Shown here: positions 1 through 12,050 of the stretch, in pieces | Layout: each line of letters opens with the position of its first letter | How positions within the stretch are numbered: the first letter of the stretch is position 1 | NCBI RefSeq assembly: GCF_040954835.1 | Contig: NC_090698.1 | Coordinates: 6,880,501-6,944,500 of the forward strand | Length of the DNA stretch: 64,000 bases | DNA from: Lepisosteus oculatus | Lineage: Eukaryota; Chordata; Actinopteri; Semionotiformes; Lepisosteidae | Reading direction: 5' to 3' | Notes under the pieces: model-generated | Database searches by the model: none | Seen by the model: only the letters and a program-made list of their open reading frames with translations | What the model was told of the DNA's origin: nothing | Position numbers and translations under genes: made by a program

Positions 1-3000
1 GCCAGTCGCTCTGTCCAAGCTCCGCAGGGCCTTCTTCCGCGGGGCCCGACCCAGGCCCGGCGCCCTCGTCGTGCGCGTGCTGAGGAAGTCCCACCTCTTC
101 CACTACGGCCGGCCGGACAAGAACTGCGAGTGTCCGTACCAGGTGAGCGGGGCCGCGTGGATCGCTTGCTTGTTCACTCCCCTTCGGGGCCCAGTCAGCT
201 GCTGTCAGTTCTCTCCCTTATAGCCCAGTAGTCGTAGAGTCGTAGGCGCGATCGCATGGGTGATGGCTGTTGCACACAGCTGGATGTCCCAGTTTCCCGA
301 GTCATCTGAAATCTCCAACATCTGGCTTGTGTAGAGGAGCCCTTGAGCCTCTAACACCAGGACTGTGTCAGTTTGCTTTGCAGCAGCCATGTCACCCTGC
401 AACTCTCAACTGATGGCCCACTGATGCTCAGCAGGTGTGAGCCTGGCCAGTACCTGGATGGGAGACCTCCTGGGAAAGCTGAGGTTGCTCCTGGATTAGG
501 TGTTAGTAGGGCCAGTAGGGGGTGCTCACCCTCTGGTCTGTGTTGGTCCTAAAGCCTCAGTATAGTGATTGGGACATTATACTGCAAAAAAGGCGCCGTC
601 CTTCAGATGAGATGTGAAACAGAGGTCCTGTGATCATTAAAAATCCCAGGGCTTTTCTCGAAAAGAGTAGCCCAGTTACCCCAGTGTCCTGGCCAAATTT
701 CCCTTTGGCCTTTACCAGTCATGGCCTCCTAATAATCCCCCTCTCTGAACTGGCTTCATCACTCTGCTCTCCTCCCACTGAGAGCTGGTGTGTGGGGAGA
801 GTACTGGTGCGCTATGGCTGCCGTCACATCATCCAGGTGGGGCTGCACATTGGTGGTGGTAGTGGGATTCCCCATTACCTGTAAAGTGCTCTCAGTGGAG
901 AGTCCAGCAAAGCGCTGTACAAGTGTAAGCAATTATTATTCTTGTTTCAGGCGGTCTGTGAGGCGGTCTCACATCAGTAGGCTGTGTGCATGGGGCAGTC
1001 GTCCGTCCTGTGGAAATGAGATGTGTTCCTCTGGTGGGCCTGCAGCGCCTTACCCCCTCCTGTCTTTCCCAGGCCACGCTGGAGGTCGCGGACGCCACGG
1101 CCCAGGCCGCCGTCGTGCTGTGGAACTCCCTCTGCCTGGACTGGTACCGCAGCCTGGAGCCGGGCCTGGTGCTGCGGCTCCGCAACTACCGTGTCAAAGA
1201 GAGCTACTCCAGCCGGACGGGCAACTCTGCGGAGCAGGGCATCGGTAGGCCGGCGCGGTCTCGCGGCTCAGGGCCCGGTCAGGGGCACCGGGTTCGCTTT
1301 CCTTTAGCGGGCACAGTGAGAAAGCACAGCAGAACGTGGTCTGTTCAAGCCTTAGGCTGAGAGGGGAAATTGTTTTACATATATTTTGCCAAGGACTAAA
1401 CAGCCCTCCTTTGCCTTTGGTTAAGATCTGGGGTGTTCTTGGTATTTGAAACAGAAATCAGCCTGAACTCCCGGAACCCTGCGGCAGCCATCACTGTGAT
1501 CCCGGAGGAAGAGCAGCAGCGCCGGTGGAAGCTTCCTGCACTGACTTTTAACTTCCTGAACAGGTGCTCTCACTCTCACTGTCTCCTCCACTCTCTCACT
1601 CACTGTCTCTTCCACTCTTCCACTCACTCACTCTCAAACAATTCAATTAAATTTCAATTATTAGCATGACCGATGGGTACAATCAGTGTTGCCACTCACT
1701 CTCACACTCACTGTCTCTACCACTCTCTTCCTCTCTCGCATTCTCACACACTCACTCACTGTCTCACTCTCTCACTCACATTCTCACTCACACTTACTGT
1801 CTCTTACACTCACTCACTCTCGCACACAATTCAATTCAATTCAAGGTGCTTTATTAGCATGACCGATTGGTACAATCGGTGTTGCCACTCACTCTCTTCC
1901 ACTCACTCTCACACTCTCACACATTCACACTCGCTGTCTCTACCACTCTCACATTTTCACACTCAAACCTACACTCATTCTTTCACTCACTCTCTCTTCC
2001 ACTCACACACACTCGTGGACTCTCACACTCTCACTCTCGTCCTGTGCTGGAGAGGAACACCAGTGTTTCCACCTTCCTGGACTCCTCAGCTCCTGGAAAT
2101 CAAGCCCCAGCTGCCTCAGGAGCAACGGCTCAGCTCCCAGTAACTCTGACCGGTTGGTTTGTCTTTCAGCAGCGAACTGGCCGGCTGTCAGGGTGACCAA
2201 AGGTGTGACGTCATCGGCCTGGTGACGTTTGTTGGGCGGCCAGAGCGCATAAGAGCCAAAGGTGAGCCTGACTGGCCAGTGCAAAAGACTTTTTGTCGGT
2301 GGTGTCTGGAACATGTGTTATGTACCCATAATGTGTCATCTTGGCACACAAACCACAGAGAGGCGAGAGCATGCCAGGGAGTCTGCATGGCAACTGTACC
2401 ACCCCGCCCCAGGAGAAAGAGGGGCAGCTGTGGTCAGTTGACACCAGTGGTATGCAGTGACCCACAGTAGTGAGCAGTGACGCACAGTAGTGAGCAGTGG
2501 TGCAAAGTGATGTCTTGTGTGACAGGGCACGGGACAGGGGAATTCCTGCAGTACCGCTGGCTGACGCTGGAGGACGGGACGGGGGACCATCCCATCACCG
2601 TGCAGCTGTTCGCCACCTCACAGCCCGACCTCCAGGCCCTGATCTACCCCAGTAAGGAGCCGTCGCCACCCTGGAGAAAGTTGCCTAACTGTACCAACAC
2701 ACACAGTCCAGCTCGCGTGTGGCATCAGTCTGGCTATATCGAGCCCCATCATTCTTCACATCAGGCAGCCTGTTCTTCTGAAACTCATAGATCCATAAAA
2801 CAGTCATATTCCATTTAAAATAGGGAGGTGTTATTTGCTTAAAATAAATGTTACCACCCTCTTCAACCATAGCTTCTCTCCCACTGCCACATGAACCTTG
2901 AACTTTCCCTCTACAGCTATTTAGCCTCTTGTGAACATCTTCCTTACAATCCTGTTGCCTAATGTAAAGTTAGTATTTACTTCTGCGTGTGATTACGAGT

Positions 3001-6000
3001 TTGTGTTTTGCTTGTCTTTTCGTTTCAGTTTGTGTTCTTCTTTTTAATATCGTATGTGTTGTACGTCTGCCTCATCAGTGTTCTCGTGCTAGTGTCAAAC
3101 ACAAATTCCACTAGCTCCTGCTGTGTGGCATTAAAGAATTCCTTTCTGTTCTAGAGCGGATCGCTTTTTCTAACAGTAACAATGTTAAACACAAGAGCTG
3201 CAAAAAGAACACACCTGATCGCAGACTGTCAGCACAGATGCTGAGGGAGAAATACAGATCGCTCCTGCACCTACATGCCTGAAAACACTCCTAATTCTAG
3301 GTTCTGCTCTGCTTGATAAAGCCTCAGATTAATCTGCTGATATAACAATTACTTTGGATTACAAGTGTTGAAATCAATAGAGACCAAACGCATGTAAGTT
3401 TGCACATATCGCTATAAGATGTAAAAGATGACCTTGAGGTGAATGGTAGCAAATCTGAATTTGCTGTGTTGTCCTAGTGGAGTGGCCTTTCATTCCTGAT
3501 CGCATTACTGCAGCATAACGGTGTCTCTCTCACCCCAGTGTCGCTGTTGGTGTGCACTAACCTCAGGGTGGTGCAGACGGCCCCCGGCCCCAGCATGCTG
3601 TACCTCACCAACACCAAGTTTACCCAAGTCTACGGCACAGGTGAGCTGAGCTGAGGACCTGCTCCAGCAGCCTCGAGGGAAGAGAACAGGGGTCATGCAG
3701 GTCTCTGCAAGCCTGCTGCTGCCATTAATTCAAGTTCAAGTTCAGGTTTATTTGCCATCCCAGCCCTATACAAGTATACAGTGGAACGAAATATCGTTCC
3801 TCCTCGTCCACGGTGCAAATACAGCAGGACAGACAGGACACTGGCATAGACATTGTAGGCAGGATACCCATAGCGCCGGGTGCAGACAGGTCAAATTACA
3901 AGGCAATGCATAATACAATATACACAACACACTGGGGGGGATTTAAATCCTGTAAAATGGTAAGTGAAATCGAAATGTGAGAGAGAGCAGCCGGGCAGGA
4001 TGACTTCGGCTGTGGGTTCAACTGTTTTCTGATAAGAATAATTACACATGTGAGGCCTTGTATTCTAACCACTCGGCTTGAATAATGCAGCTGTTTCGAC
4101 AGTTGAAATCATTCTTCAGCTCCGCAGCGTTAAGTTTTGGGACAGCTGCTCTTTCATCTGGTTTGTTACCGTTTGTGTTTCAGGGCACCACACTGGCAGG
4201 CCCTACAGGAAACTCCCAGCGGTCAAGCGGTTTCTGCAGTGGGTGGACACGCTGAGGGATGAGGACATTCTGAGCCAGTCGGCCGTGGGCGGATACTTCA
4301 CCTTTCCCCAGCTCCCCGCTGCCCTGGAGCAGTTCCTGAAGGAGGGAGAAGGTACGTCCTTATCCGTCATGCCTTCTTGAGGAAAGCTGCTTGGATACCC
4401 AGGGCACTACATGGAAATCTAAGGTTGCTGCTGGAAGAGGTGTTATTGGGACCAGTAGGGGGCGCTCACCCTGCAGTCTGTGTGGGTCCTGATGCCCCAG
4501 TATACAGTAAAAAAGGCGCTGTCCTTCAGATGAGACAGAACTCCTGACTCTCCATGGTCATTAAAGATCCCATGGCACTTATTGGAAAAAGAGTAGGGAT
4601 TTTACCCCTGTGCTCTGGTCAAATCTGACCCTGGCTTTTACAAATCATGGCCTCCTATGAATTGGCTTCATTACTCTGCTCTCCTCCCCACTGATTGCTG
4701 GTGTGTGGTGAGCATACTGGGGCACTTTGGCCATTGCACCAACCAGGTGGGGCTGCACATTGGTGGTGGTAGAGAGGAGTCCCCATTACCTGTAAAGCGC
4801 TCTGAGTGGAGTGTCCAGAGAAACACTATATAAGTGTAAGGAATTATTATTATTGCATAGCTGGGAAAACGGCTGCACACTCTTGAACATCTAACCTTCT
4901 TCTGAAGAAGGTATCCTCAGAAGCTCTGGAAGAAGACCCTCACTAGATTTGAGTTTGAACTCCGTCACAGACAGCGTGTAGTTTGCCTGATCGTGTGGGT
5001 TTCCCCTAGGTGCTCCGGTTTCCTCCCACAGTCCAGGGACATGGTGGTAGTTTCATTGGCTTCTGGGACCATTGGTCCCAGTGTAGGTATGTGTCTCGTG
5101 ATGATCTGGCGTCCCGTCCTGGGTGGGTTGTTTGCCGGGACAGGCTCCGACTAATTCCGGATAACCGGGAAGATAAAGGGACTAGAAGAAGGATGGATAA
5201 GTTATTGAAATCCTTCGGACATGCCGTGAGGAAGCCACTGGTCACACGTCCTACATAACCGGGGCCCCTTCCTGTACCTGTCTGCTGTGCGCAGGTGACG
5301 CCCCCGTGCTGAGCGCCAGCGAGCTGCGGCGAGAGGCCGAGAGACTGCAGTACCGGGAGCGCCGGCGGTTCGCCTTTCAGGGCACGGTGATGGCGGTGGG
5401 GCACAGCGGGGTCCACGGGTCGTCCGCGGCACTGGTGAGCAGACACGGCCGGCACGGGGGGGGGGAGGGGGGTCGCACGGCGGCCGTCGGGACCTCCCGC
5501 TGACACCTCGGCCTGCTTGTAACGTACACCTCACCGAAACGGGCCTCCGCACGGCGCGAGCGTGTTGGTCTCGTCACTGAGATTGAGAAGAAGGCGCCAT
5601 TCGGCGCAGAGGGGTTCCCCATCTTGGCTTGGGCATTTTCCACACGCACGCAAACCGAGATGCACCCCCCACACCCTGGCGCTGAGCACTCACTTGTCCA
5701 ACGGGTTTCTTTTCACGCCCCACTTCTACGAACATGAGAACCGTCGGAAACGAGACAAGGCTGTTCAATGGAGACACCTGGCTAGTGTCAACATTTCCAG
5801 CTTCCTAGCAACGGGTTGTTTGCTGGGATTAAGTGGTCCCAGATTCAGTGTTCAGAGCCATCGTAAAATGTCTACCTTGGTTTACCTTAGTTAATGAAGT
5901 TCTGGGTCGATGATTAAGTGTCAAGCAACAGCCCAGGAATAGGGGATAAAACAGGGCGCCAGAGAAAGAGGGAGTACAGAGGGTAAAGGAAGACGAAAAG

Positions 6001-9000
6001 GGAGATATCAAAGGCGAGGGTTCCTTATTCAGATCATCTGGAACAACAAGGGGGTTTTTGAACCTCGTTAAGAGAGCTTGCTGTTGTTATTCTGCTGTTT
6101 GGAACTTTGATTTCCTGTGTAAAGAATCCCTTGATTAAAAACGGCCTTGCATTTTTAGAATAGGGAGAATGGTTCTCGTTCATGTTGTGGCATCCAGGAT
6201 TGTAAAGAGAGATTTAACAGCAGGTTGTGTTCTGTTTAGTTTAGAAGGCAGCTTATCTCTTCTCTTGGCCTGTGTAGGTGTTATGTAAGAGTCAAATACT
6301 TGGTAGCAGTCTGGGGTTTTTCGGGGTGTTAGGGGATATTCTTGGCAAAATCTTTGCAGGTTGGGGGCCGTGCTTATTTTTAATTATTGATCCGTCAGCT
6401 CGATCATTTCCTGATATTTCTCTAGTGTCGTAATCCTCTTTTTGTAACAGTATAGCTCTGCCCGGACAATCTAATTAACGTAACTGTGTATGTTTGTTTT
6501 CTGTCCCATGCGCCCTGGGAATCCATTGACAGAAGGCTCTAGCTGATAGGAGGGTGGGTGTTGTGGTCATTAAGCAGGCTGTGTCTCTGCGCTGTGTTGT
6601 GCTCCTCAGGAGGAGAGCGCCCTCTCAGCTGAGGCTATGTGCGCCAGCCCCTGCCTTGTGCAGACATCTCCCAGGAGCCCACCGACTGCCCTGTGGTCAG
6701 CTCAGCGTTCCCCGGAGATCCCCATCCTGCCTCGCTTTCCTCGAAGCAGGTGAGTCTGCGCGGAGAAGCGTCCTAGTGACGCCTCAACCTGCGTCCGAGC
6801 AGTCGGACACCCATCCCCTTGTCCCATTGCGGGACACCTGATCCCTTGGTTTCGTTCAACCCCGAACTGGGAGCTCTGGCCTTGGTGGATGGAGTCGCAA
6901 TAAAGATATTGCAACCTTCACTCTTCTAATCCTGGTCTCCTAACTGTCCCCCATCTACATTGTATGGGTGACAGCGCCTTCTCCTGCTATGCCCCCAAGC
7001 TCTGGAACTCTCTCCCCAAGGATATCAGAGAGTCACCTTCTCTAAACTCCTTCAAATCCAGACTCAAAACCTTCTTCTTTAGAAAAGCCTTTACTTAACT
7101 GGTTCCATTCTTCACCCCTCTGCTCTTCTTAGTACCACCATCCACGGTCTCCTCTGTGTATTGCAATCGTGTTTTATCTTGTGTGTTCTTTTTATTTATT
7201 GTTGTTGTCATTCTGTAAAGCGCTTTGAGACGCCACCTTTAAAGGCGCTTTATAAAATAAAGTTTATTATTATTATATTCTAACTCAAAATGTATTTTAA
7301 GTCAGTATGAAAGCACCACTGGAGTATTACTGCTTTGCGTCTTGCGTCTTGCGTCTCAGTCTTCTTGTAGTTTAAGGTGTACGTCAGTTCACACCGCAGG
7401 GAATCACGATGAAAGGAATTTTTATCTTCTCAGTGCAGCTGTAATTCTGCATTACCACCCGCGTAATACAGTAGGTTGCCCTGCCCTGTAGCGCTCGTTG
7501 ACAGGGCAGCGGTCCTGAGACTGATTTGCTCTTGCAGCCTGGTGGCCAGCTGCCCGGCCGGGGGATCACTCAAACGACAGCTGGGGGACAAGAGGAGCGA
7601 CTGGGAGCTACAGAGAAAAAGGTTCGTCTTCCTGTTGGCAGGACCGGGCAGTCCGAGTCCTGCCTGGTGCTCATTCGCTGCCGTGAAAAATGTGAGTTCG
7701 AGCTAAGAAAGTAATGACCCTCCCAGTGTCTACTGAAAACTAGAAGCACTTTTTTTCTGAGCTTCTGTGATGTTTCTGATGGAAGGCTTCGTGGAGCTTT
7801 AGTGCTGGGTGTCTTCGGAATTTCCTCCAGAGGGTTTGCGCTGGAACTGGAAGGGTTGCAGGCAGCTCTCCAGCCTGTTGGTTACCCAATTAGGAAGGTG
7901 GCCGTGCAGAATTTCCGAACGTCTTCTCCTTTGGGGAGAGAGGCCAGCAGGCCAGTGGGGCAGCCCGAGGCCCTAGGAAACATCACAGCGGTTCAAGGTT
8001 CAACGCTGAACACAGCTCAGCCTTTAACACTGATCTGACCCTTCCAAAGAAACCCCTTCCCTTTATGAGGTGTCCTTCAGTTTGATCTGCTGAGGTTGGA
8101 TGAGATCTGATCCTCATCGTGTGTACATTCCTTGTGTCCTGTGTTCTGTCCCGCAGGCCAGCCCGACCCTCCAGGACGCCTCTGCAGAGAGGCCAACAGG
8201 CTGCCCCAGAGGCCGACAGCGGTAGGTGTCCTTTCTCGTTCGTGCCTCTCACCTGTTAGCTCAGTTCACCCTGTGCTGCAGACTGTAGGAACTGTAGTAC
8301 TGCAGCAATGTTGTCACTATATTGGGCACAAGGGCCTGGACTTGTCATGCAGCAAGAGGGTGGAATAACTGGTCAAGATCTGACCTGTCTCTTCTGGAGC
8401 TGCCCTGGGGCGAAAAGACTGAAACGAACGTGTAAACCAATCTCATCTCCTCTTTGGTAGGTTGCACTCTCTGGGAGGCCACCATGGAGTTCCTGCACGA
8501 CAGCGAAGAAGACGCCTCCTACAGCACCGCGTCCACAGTTGTCTCCAGTAGCGGGCCGAAGTGGTCCGAGTCCTCCTGGGCCGGGGCTCGGCTCGGACAG
8601 TCTGGCATCGCCATGGAGACGCTGCCGCTGAAGTGCAGCTATGAGCGCCGGGAGGTGCAGACCGCGGCAGTGGGGCTACAGCCGGGGCGGCTCCAGCAGA
8701 CGCTGCCAGACGAGAAACTGCACACCTTCGCAACCGCGGCCTGCTATGAAGGGCACTACACCTTCACTATCGCAGGTACGCGTGTGTCGCAGAGGTGCTG
8801 TAGCCCAAAGGTCCAGCCTGCCATACAGACGCTGCAGTCCCAAAAGCTATGGCCTGCAGTATAATAATAATAAACTTTATTTTATATAGCGCCTTTAAAG
8901 GTGGCTTCTCAAAGCGCTTTACAGGATGACAATAACAATAAATAAGAAGACTACAACAATAAATAAGAAGATTTCTCAAGATAGGACACAATTATAATTA

Positions 9001-10093
9001 CAACAATAACAATAGAGGAGACCATGGAAGGTGGTATTAAGAAGAGCAGAGGGGTGAAGAATGGAACCAGTTAAGTAAAGTCTTTTCTGAAGAAGAAGGT
9101 TTCTTCTGTAGTGGAGACACCGCAGTGTCAGCAGTGCAAGAGGTATGAATCTGTGACGTGCACGTCTTGCTCTTTCTTCTCTAGACCTCGGTAAGGCCGT
9201 AGCCCTCCAGACCGTGTTCATCCCAGCATCCCCCGGAAACTGGCACTGGCCCCCGCTGCCCGAATCCCACGACAACAGCTGGCCGGCCGTCCTGGCACAC
9301 GGGGGTTTCTCGCCCTCCTCGGCACCCCCTGCTCCCCGTGAGTCTCCCTACAGGAGGTCACGCCACTAGTCCCTGACTGTGGCCGCCAGCGACTGGCCCG
9401 GCCTCACCCCTTGGTGTTTTACTGCTCAGTATGGCAGCGTGTCGTACTGCTCCACGGGTCTGTCGCACAGCCTTTCTTTACAGCAGAGGCCCACAACTGT
9501 ACCACTAGTTTCAGGATTTTTTGGGGGCCTCCCCCTGCTGTGAACCCATAGCCTGCCCCTTGTGACCCCAGCGTCTGCTGGTCTTTATTCCACCAACGCT
9601 CCCCCTTAACGTGGCAGCCTTCAGATGACCTGTTTTTACAACCCTTCCAGTCCTGATGTGGAACATGGTCAGGGACTAGCTGTGTGTGTGTTGGTGCAGT
9701 AGTGTATGCTCTTTGCCCAGGCTAATTTAAAACCTATGGTTGTTGTTTTTTTTTTTTTATTAGTAGAAGCCTTTGTCCAGGGCAGTCATTTCTATAACAC
9801 AGTAACATGATTTCACAGGTAATTGTAAGTTGTAGAGTGCAGCAAGTACATACAATACAGTGCACGGTACAGAATGGTAATATAATTCAACTGTTAAAAT
9901 ATCTCTGTAGGCCAGTAATATTCCACCTCAGTCTAGCCCTCTCTCTTCCATGCTCTCTGCAGGTGACCTGTTGGCCACAGCCGGCCGGCTGACCAATCGG
10001 AGGATGGTGTTCGTGATTGACATGTGCCAGCTGGGTGGTGATAGGCTGGAGCTGGTGCTGAGCCGCGCCTTCCCATTGAGCACGAGCCTGTGA
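1..10093 (+). CDS. radx: RADX, RPA-related single-stranded DNA binding protein (5' end outside window)
   Basis: RADX binds single-stranded DNA through OB folds and restrains RAD51 at stalled replication forks (family knowledge). Fourteen exons are visible: <1-142, 1073-1244, 1455-1563, 2170-2261, 2526-2651, 3539-3640, 4184-4351, 5295-5434, 6610-6749, 7538-7621, 8157-8221, 8461-8775, 9185-9337, 9963-10093. Together they give 645 residues ending at TGA 10091-10093. All introns are GT-AG and every phase matches. Recognition rests on co-linear similarity to remembered human RADX (855 aa): ALVVRVLRKSHLFHYGRPDK, ATLEVADATAQAAVVLWNSL, CDVIGLVTFVGR, YRWLTLEDGT, LFATSQPDLQALIYP, and the terminal GDLLATAGRL...VIDMCQLG. 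About 200 N-terminal residues lie upstream of base 1. Exons 6610-6749 and 8157-8221 fall in the poorly conserved linker and are supported mainly by splice sites and phase. Introns carry SINEs and LINE tails. There is no frameshift or stop in any exon. Confidence 0.92.
391..941 (+). repeat. 5S-rRNA-headed SINE (SINE3 type), full-length copy
   Basis: The head matches the internal promoter of 5S rRNA: a gctcagcaggt A-box region, then cagtacctggatgggagacc as the C box. The body contains a run like 'gggggtgctcaccctctggtctgtgt', and the tail reads tgtaaagtgctctcag... followed by a short ATT run. The copy lies in a radx intron. Related copies in this window are at 4395, 17659, 25173, 43230 and, on the minus strand, 55548. 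Confidence 0.85.
1566..2036 (+). repeat. CTCACA-rich microsatellite with an embedded duplicated LINE tail
   Basis: This is a long imperfect CACTCTCACT/CACACT array in a radx intron. Two similar blocks of about 60 bp (1634-1690 and 1824-1890) each hold an attcaatt run followed by ttagcatgaccgat(g/t)ggtacaatc. That pattern looks like the reversed 3' tail of a CR1/L2-like LINE, duplicated together with the microsatellite at a spacing of about 190 bp. Confidence 0.7.
2167..2172 (+). other. radx: Tandem (NAGNAG) splice acceptor of a radx exon
   Basis: The acceptor reads cagcag, so splicing at either AG keeps frame and adds or omits one serine (SSEL versus SEL). The remembered human protein has RSEL here, which favours neither choice strongly. 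Both forms may be made. Confidence 0.5.
2652..3538 (+). other. radx intron, no recognised element
   Basis: The interval is AT-rich intron sequence. I see no coding exon, known repeat head or tail, or tandem array in it. Confidence 0.5.
3728..3935 (-). repeat. LINE 3' tail (CR1/L2/Rex-like), reverse orientation
   Basis: A reversed tail (attcaagttcaagttcagg, then tttatttgccatccc) is followed by tatacaagtatacagtggaa and cgaaatatcgttcc, an arrangement common at the 3' ends of fish LINEs. It is a short non-coding fragment in the radx intron between exons 3539-3640 and 4184-4351. Confidence 0.6.
4395..4855 (+). repeat. 5S-rRNA-type SINE, head degraded
   Basis: The body and tail match the copy at 391-941 (ggaagaggtgttattgggac, gggggcgctcaccctgcagt, and a tail of tgtaaagcgctctgag then attattattattg). 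The 5S-like head is only weakly preserved, so this is an older or 5'-truncated copy. It lies in a radx intron. Confidence 0.8.
4985..5215 (+). repeat. 3' part of a tRNA-derived SINE or related short repeat
   Basis: It contains gtgctccggtttcctcccac followed by agtccagggacatg. Its end is like gacaggctccgac ... ggataaccgggaa ... agaaggatggataag, the familiar 3' half of a widespread fish repeat. Pieces of the same kind occur on the minus strand near 12780-13008 and 20215-20305. Confidence 0.6.
5435..6609 (+). other. radx intron, mostly unrecognised
   Basis: There is a short poly-G run near 5457-5471. Between about 5848 and 6195 there are weak LTR-like signals, which I did not accept. Nothing else is recognised. 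Confidence 0.45.
6965..7273 (+). repeat. CR1/L2-like LINE 3' end
   Basis: The first part resembles the C-terminal codons of a LINE reverse transcriptase: a frame reads CYAPKLWNSLPKDIRES then FKSRLKTFFFRKAFT. It is followed by a 3' UTR ending tgtaaagcgctttgagacgc, ttaaaggcgctttataaaat and an ATT run. It is 5'-truncated, lies in a radx intron, and pairs in inverted orientation with the copy at 8860-9112. Confidence 0.8.
8860..9112 (-). repeat. CR1/L2-like LINE 3' end, inverted copy
   Basis: This is the reverse complement of the 3' end seen at 6965-7273. It starts with an ataataataataaacttta tail, then gcgcctttaaaggtgg and aaagcgctttacagg, and runs to a block matching the 'ggttccattcttcacccctc' part of the plus copy. 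It lies in the radx intron before exon 9185-9337. Confidence 0.8.
9747..9870 (+). repeat. Degenerate interspersed repeat fragment
   Basis: A poly-T run is followed by 'gcctttgtccagggcagtca' and 'agtaacatgatttcacaggt', resembling a common fish repeat that begins with a 'tttatccaaagcgacttaca'-like block. A similar fragment occurs near 50590. It lies in the last radx intron. Confidence 0.45.
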
Positions 10094-10861
10094 GCCTCCT
10101 GGGCCTTCTGACGGCTGGCCAGCACCTCTGAGGCTCGTGCTGATGTTCCGGATGTTCAAAATGCCATGCGACAGTGTGACCCGTTTTGTTTCACGAAGCC
10201 CAGCTCGGTTCTGTTGAGATCAGGCCGAGCAGCAAGACGTGGGGCTTCCTGGTTACTCCAGCGATCATGGTGATCTAGAACTCAATCTGGGGTCTCCAGG
10301 GCTGTGCACACTGAACATTTTCTTTCAACACCATCATGGCTTTATTTGCATTTTTAGTCTGGAGTAGTTTTTAGTAAAGACTGAATTATGATCCTACTGC
10401 TTTTCAGTTTTTGGTACAGACCTGTCTCAGGCCAGGAGTGAAGGAAGACATTTGAACTGAACACCTGTCAAACTTGACACTATAAAAAGGGTGTTTTTTA
10501 TTTCAAACTATAGGTGGGTCAAAATTGTGTTGATGTAATACAGGCTAAGATGAGTTAATTGTATTTATTTATTTGAATGTTGTGTATTTATATTGTTGGA
10601 CGTTGCAGAGCCCTGAGGTGCAGGAATGGGATAAGCTCAGGGTGGGAGTGGGAGCTGTCCCTCCCTGGTGGTGCTGAAACCAGCCCACACTGGGGCTGTG
10701 GTGGTGCAGTGAGGGTGTCGTTCTTCCAGAGGGCTGCGCTCTGAGGTGCTGTAGTAGGGGTCTCTCTCTCTCAGCAGAGGGACACCCCCCATTACAACTT
10801 CCTCCCTTTCTTTGTGCTGCACTCTGACAGCACCAGGGCTAGGGTGCCTTCTAGGTGCCAG
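10094..10861 (+). other. Likely radx 3' UTR and downstream flank
   Basis: This begins directly after the radx stop codon and has no coding potential that I can support. There is no clear AATAAA before the SINE at 10862. The nearest signals are AATAAA inside that SINE (about 11123) and at 12068-12073, so the transcript end is undecided. Confidence 0.4.
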
Positions 10862-11145
10862 GGCAGAGCGGTGGCACTGTGGCTAAGGATCTGCACCTGT
10901 GGCTGAAAGGTTGCTGGTTCAAATCACACGGCCAGCAGAGGAATCCTACTCTGTTGGGCCCCCTGAGCAAGGCCCTTAACCCCCAACTGCTCCAGGGGCG
11001 CTGTACAATGGCTGACCCCGTGCTCTGACCCCGAGGTTCTCTCCCTGTCTGTGTGTCTCATGGAGAGAAACCTGGGATATGCGGAAAAGACAAATTCCTA
11101 ATGCAAGAATTTTTATAGGGCTAATAAAGTGATCTCTTATAAAGT
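10862..11145 (+). repeat. tRNA-derived SINE
   Basis: The tRNA-like head contains tggctaaggatctg (A-box position) and ggttcaaatc (B box). The body contains ggccccctgagcaaggccc and ctctccctgtctgtgtgtct, and the 3' end is gacaaattcctaatgcaaga ... ctaataaagtgatct. It is the same family as 26221-26530 (+) and 46151-46413 (-). Confidence 0.8.
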
Positions 11146-11839
11146 GATACATTTGTACCCATTTGCAACGAAGTGTTTCTGTCTGATCTAACTGCCCTCC
11201 CCACCCTGCTTTGTAGGTGTGATGGCTGCAGCACAGGGGCCTGTAACAGGGGCCCGAAATCTTTCAATGCACTGCTGTCACTCCCCAAGAGCTCTGAGCC
11301 CGTGTTAAGAGGGTTTATGCTCTGTGAGTTTGAGCTGTGGAAGAGTTTGAGCTGTTTAGCAGCAGCGGCAGTATTATTTAAAGATGTTCCTTCAACTGTT
11401 GCCGAAAGTGTTCGTGTTCAAAAGCCTTTTCATAAATCTTATTCCCAGATGTTATTTGCACAATATATTTGATACTGACTTTACAAAAAATATTTTAAAA
11501 TGTCTCTTTTTTCCATTCTAACTCATTAATAGTTTAAATGCAGTTGCATAATGCATATTATTTAAAAATTTAAGTTGTTTTTTGTTTTTTGCAGGGATGG
11601 CATAGGGGCTATCAATTAAAAAATCCCAAAAATGATACAGTGAACCTTGCGGTTTATATTTGAGTTTTTCTACATCCTCAAATACCCTCAGAGATTTGAG
11701 TGGCACTTGTGTCATGGCTGTGTCCTTCACACATGGGTCACAGAAATCACTCTTCTCTTATCTATATGCCTTGTGCCCATTTCCAACAGCAAGACTTGGT
11801 CCAAACCTCTATACACGTGCCTGTGAAATGTAGTTTAAG

Positions 11840-12050
11840 AGCTGGCCAGTCCTGATCCTGGAGGGCCAGTGTGTCTGCAGGTTTACTAGTATTCTGTAGA
11901 TCTACAGCCCTGCAAGAGTTGGGAGAAGGTGTTAAATTGGACCAGTGAAGCCAGTAGCCAGCTGATTGAGCCTGCTAGGAGCCCAGCTGCAGTGAAAACC
12001 TTCCCATACACTGGCTTTCCAGAGCAGATGGATGGGACAGCACTGGTCTA
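11840..12050 (+). repeat. Degenerate interspersed repeat, type unsure
   Basis: The stretch opens 'cagtcctgatcctggagggc' and closes near 'cagcactggtctaaa'. These resemble the ends of a common short fish element, possibly a non-autonomous DNA transposon. The terminal similarity is weak. Confidence 0.3.

Noticed and set aside
5848-6195. Possible second LTR in a radx intron
   Set aside because: TATA-like and ATTAAA signals are present, but the ends and flanking repeat are not convincing, so it is only a weak suspicion.
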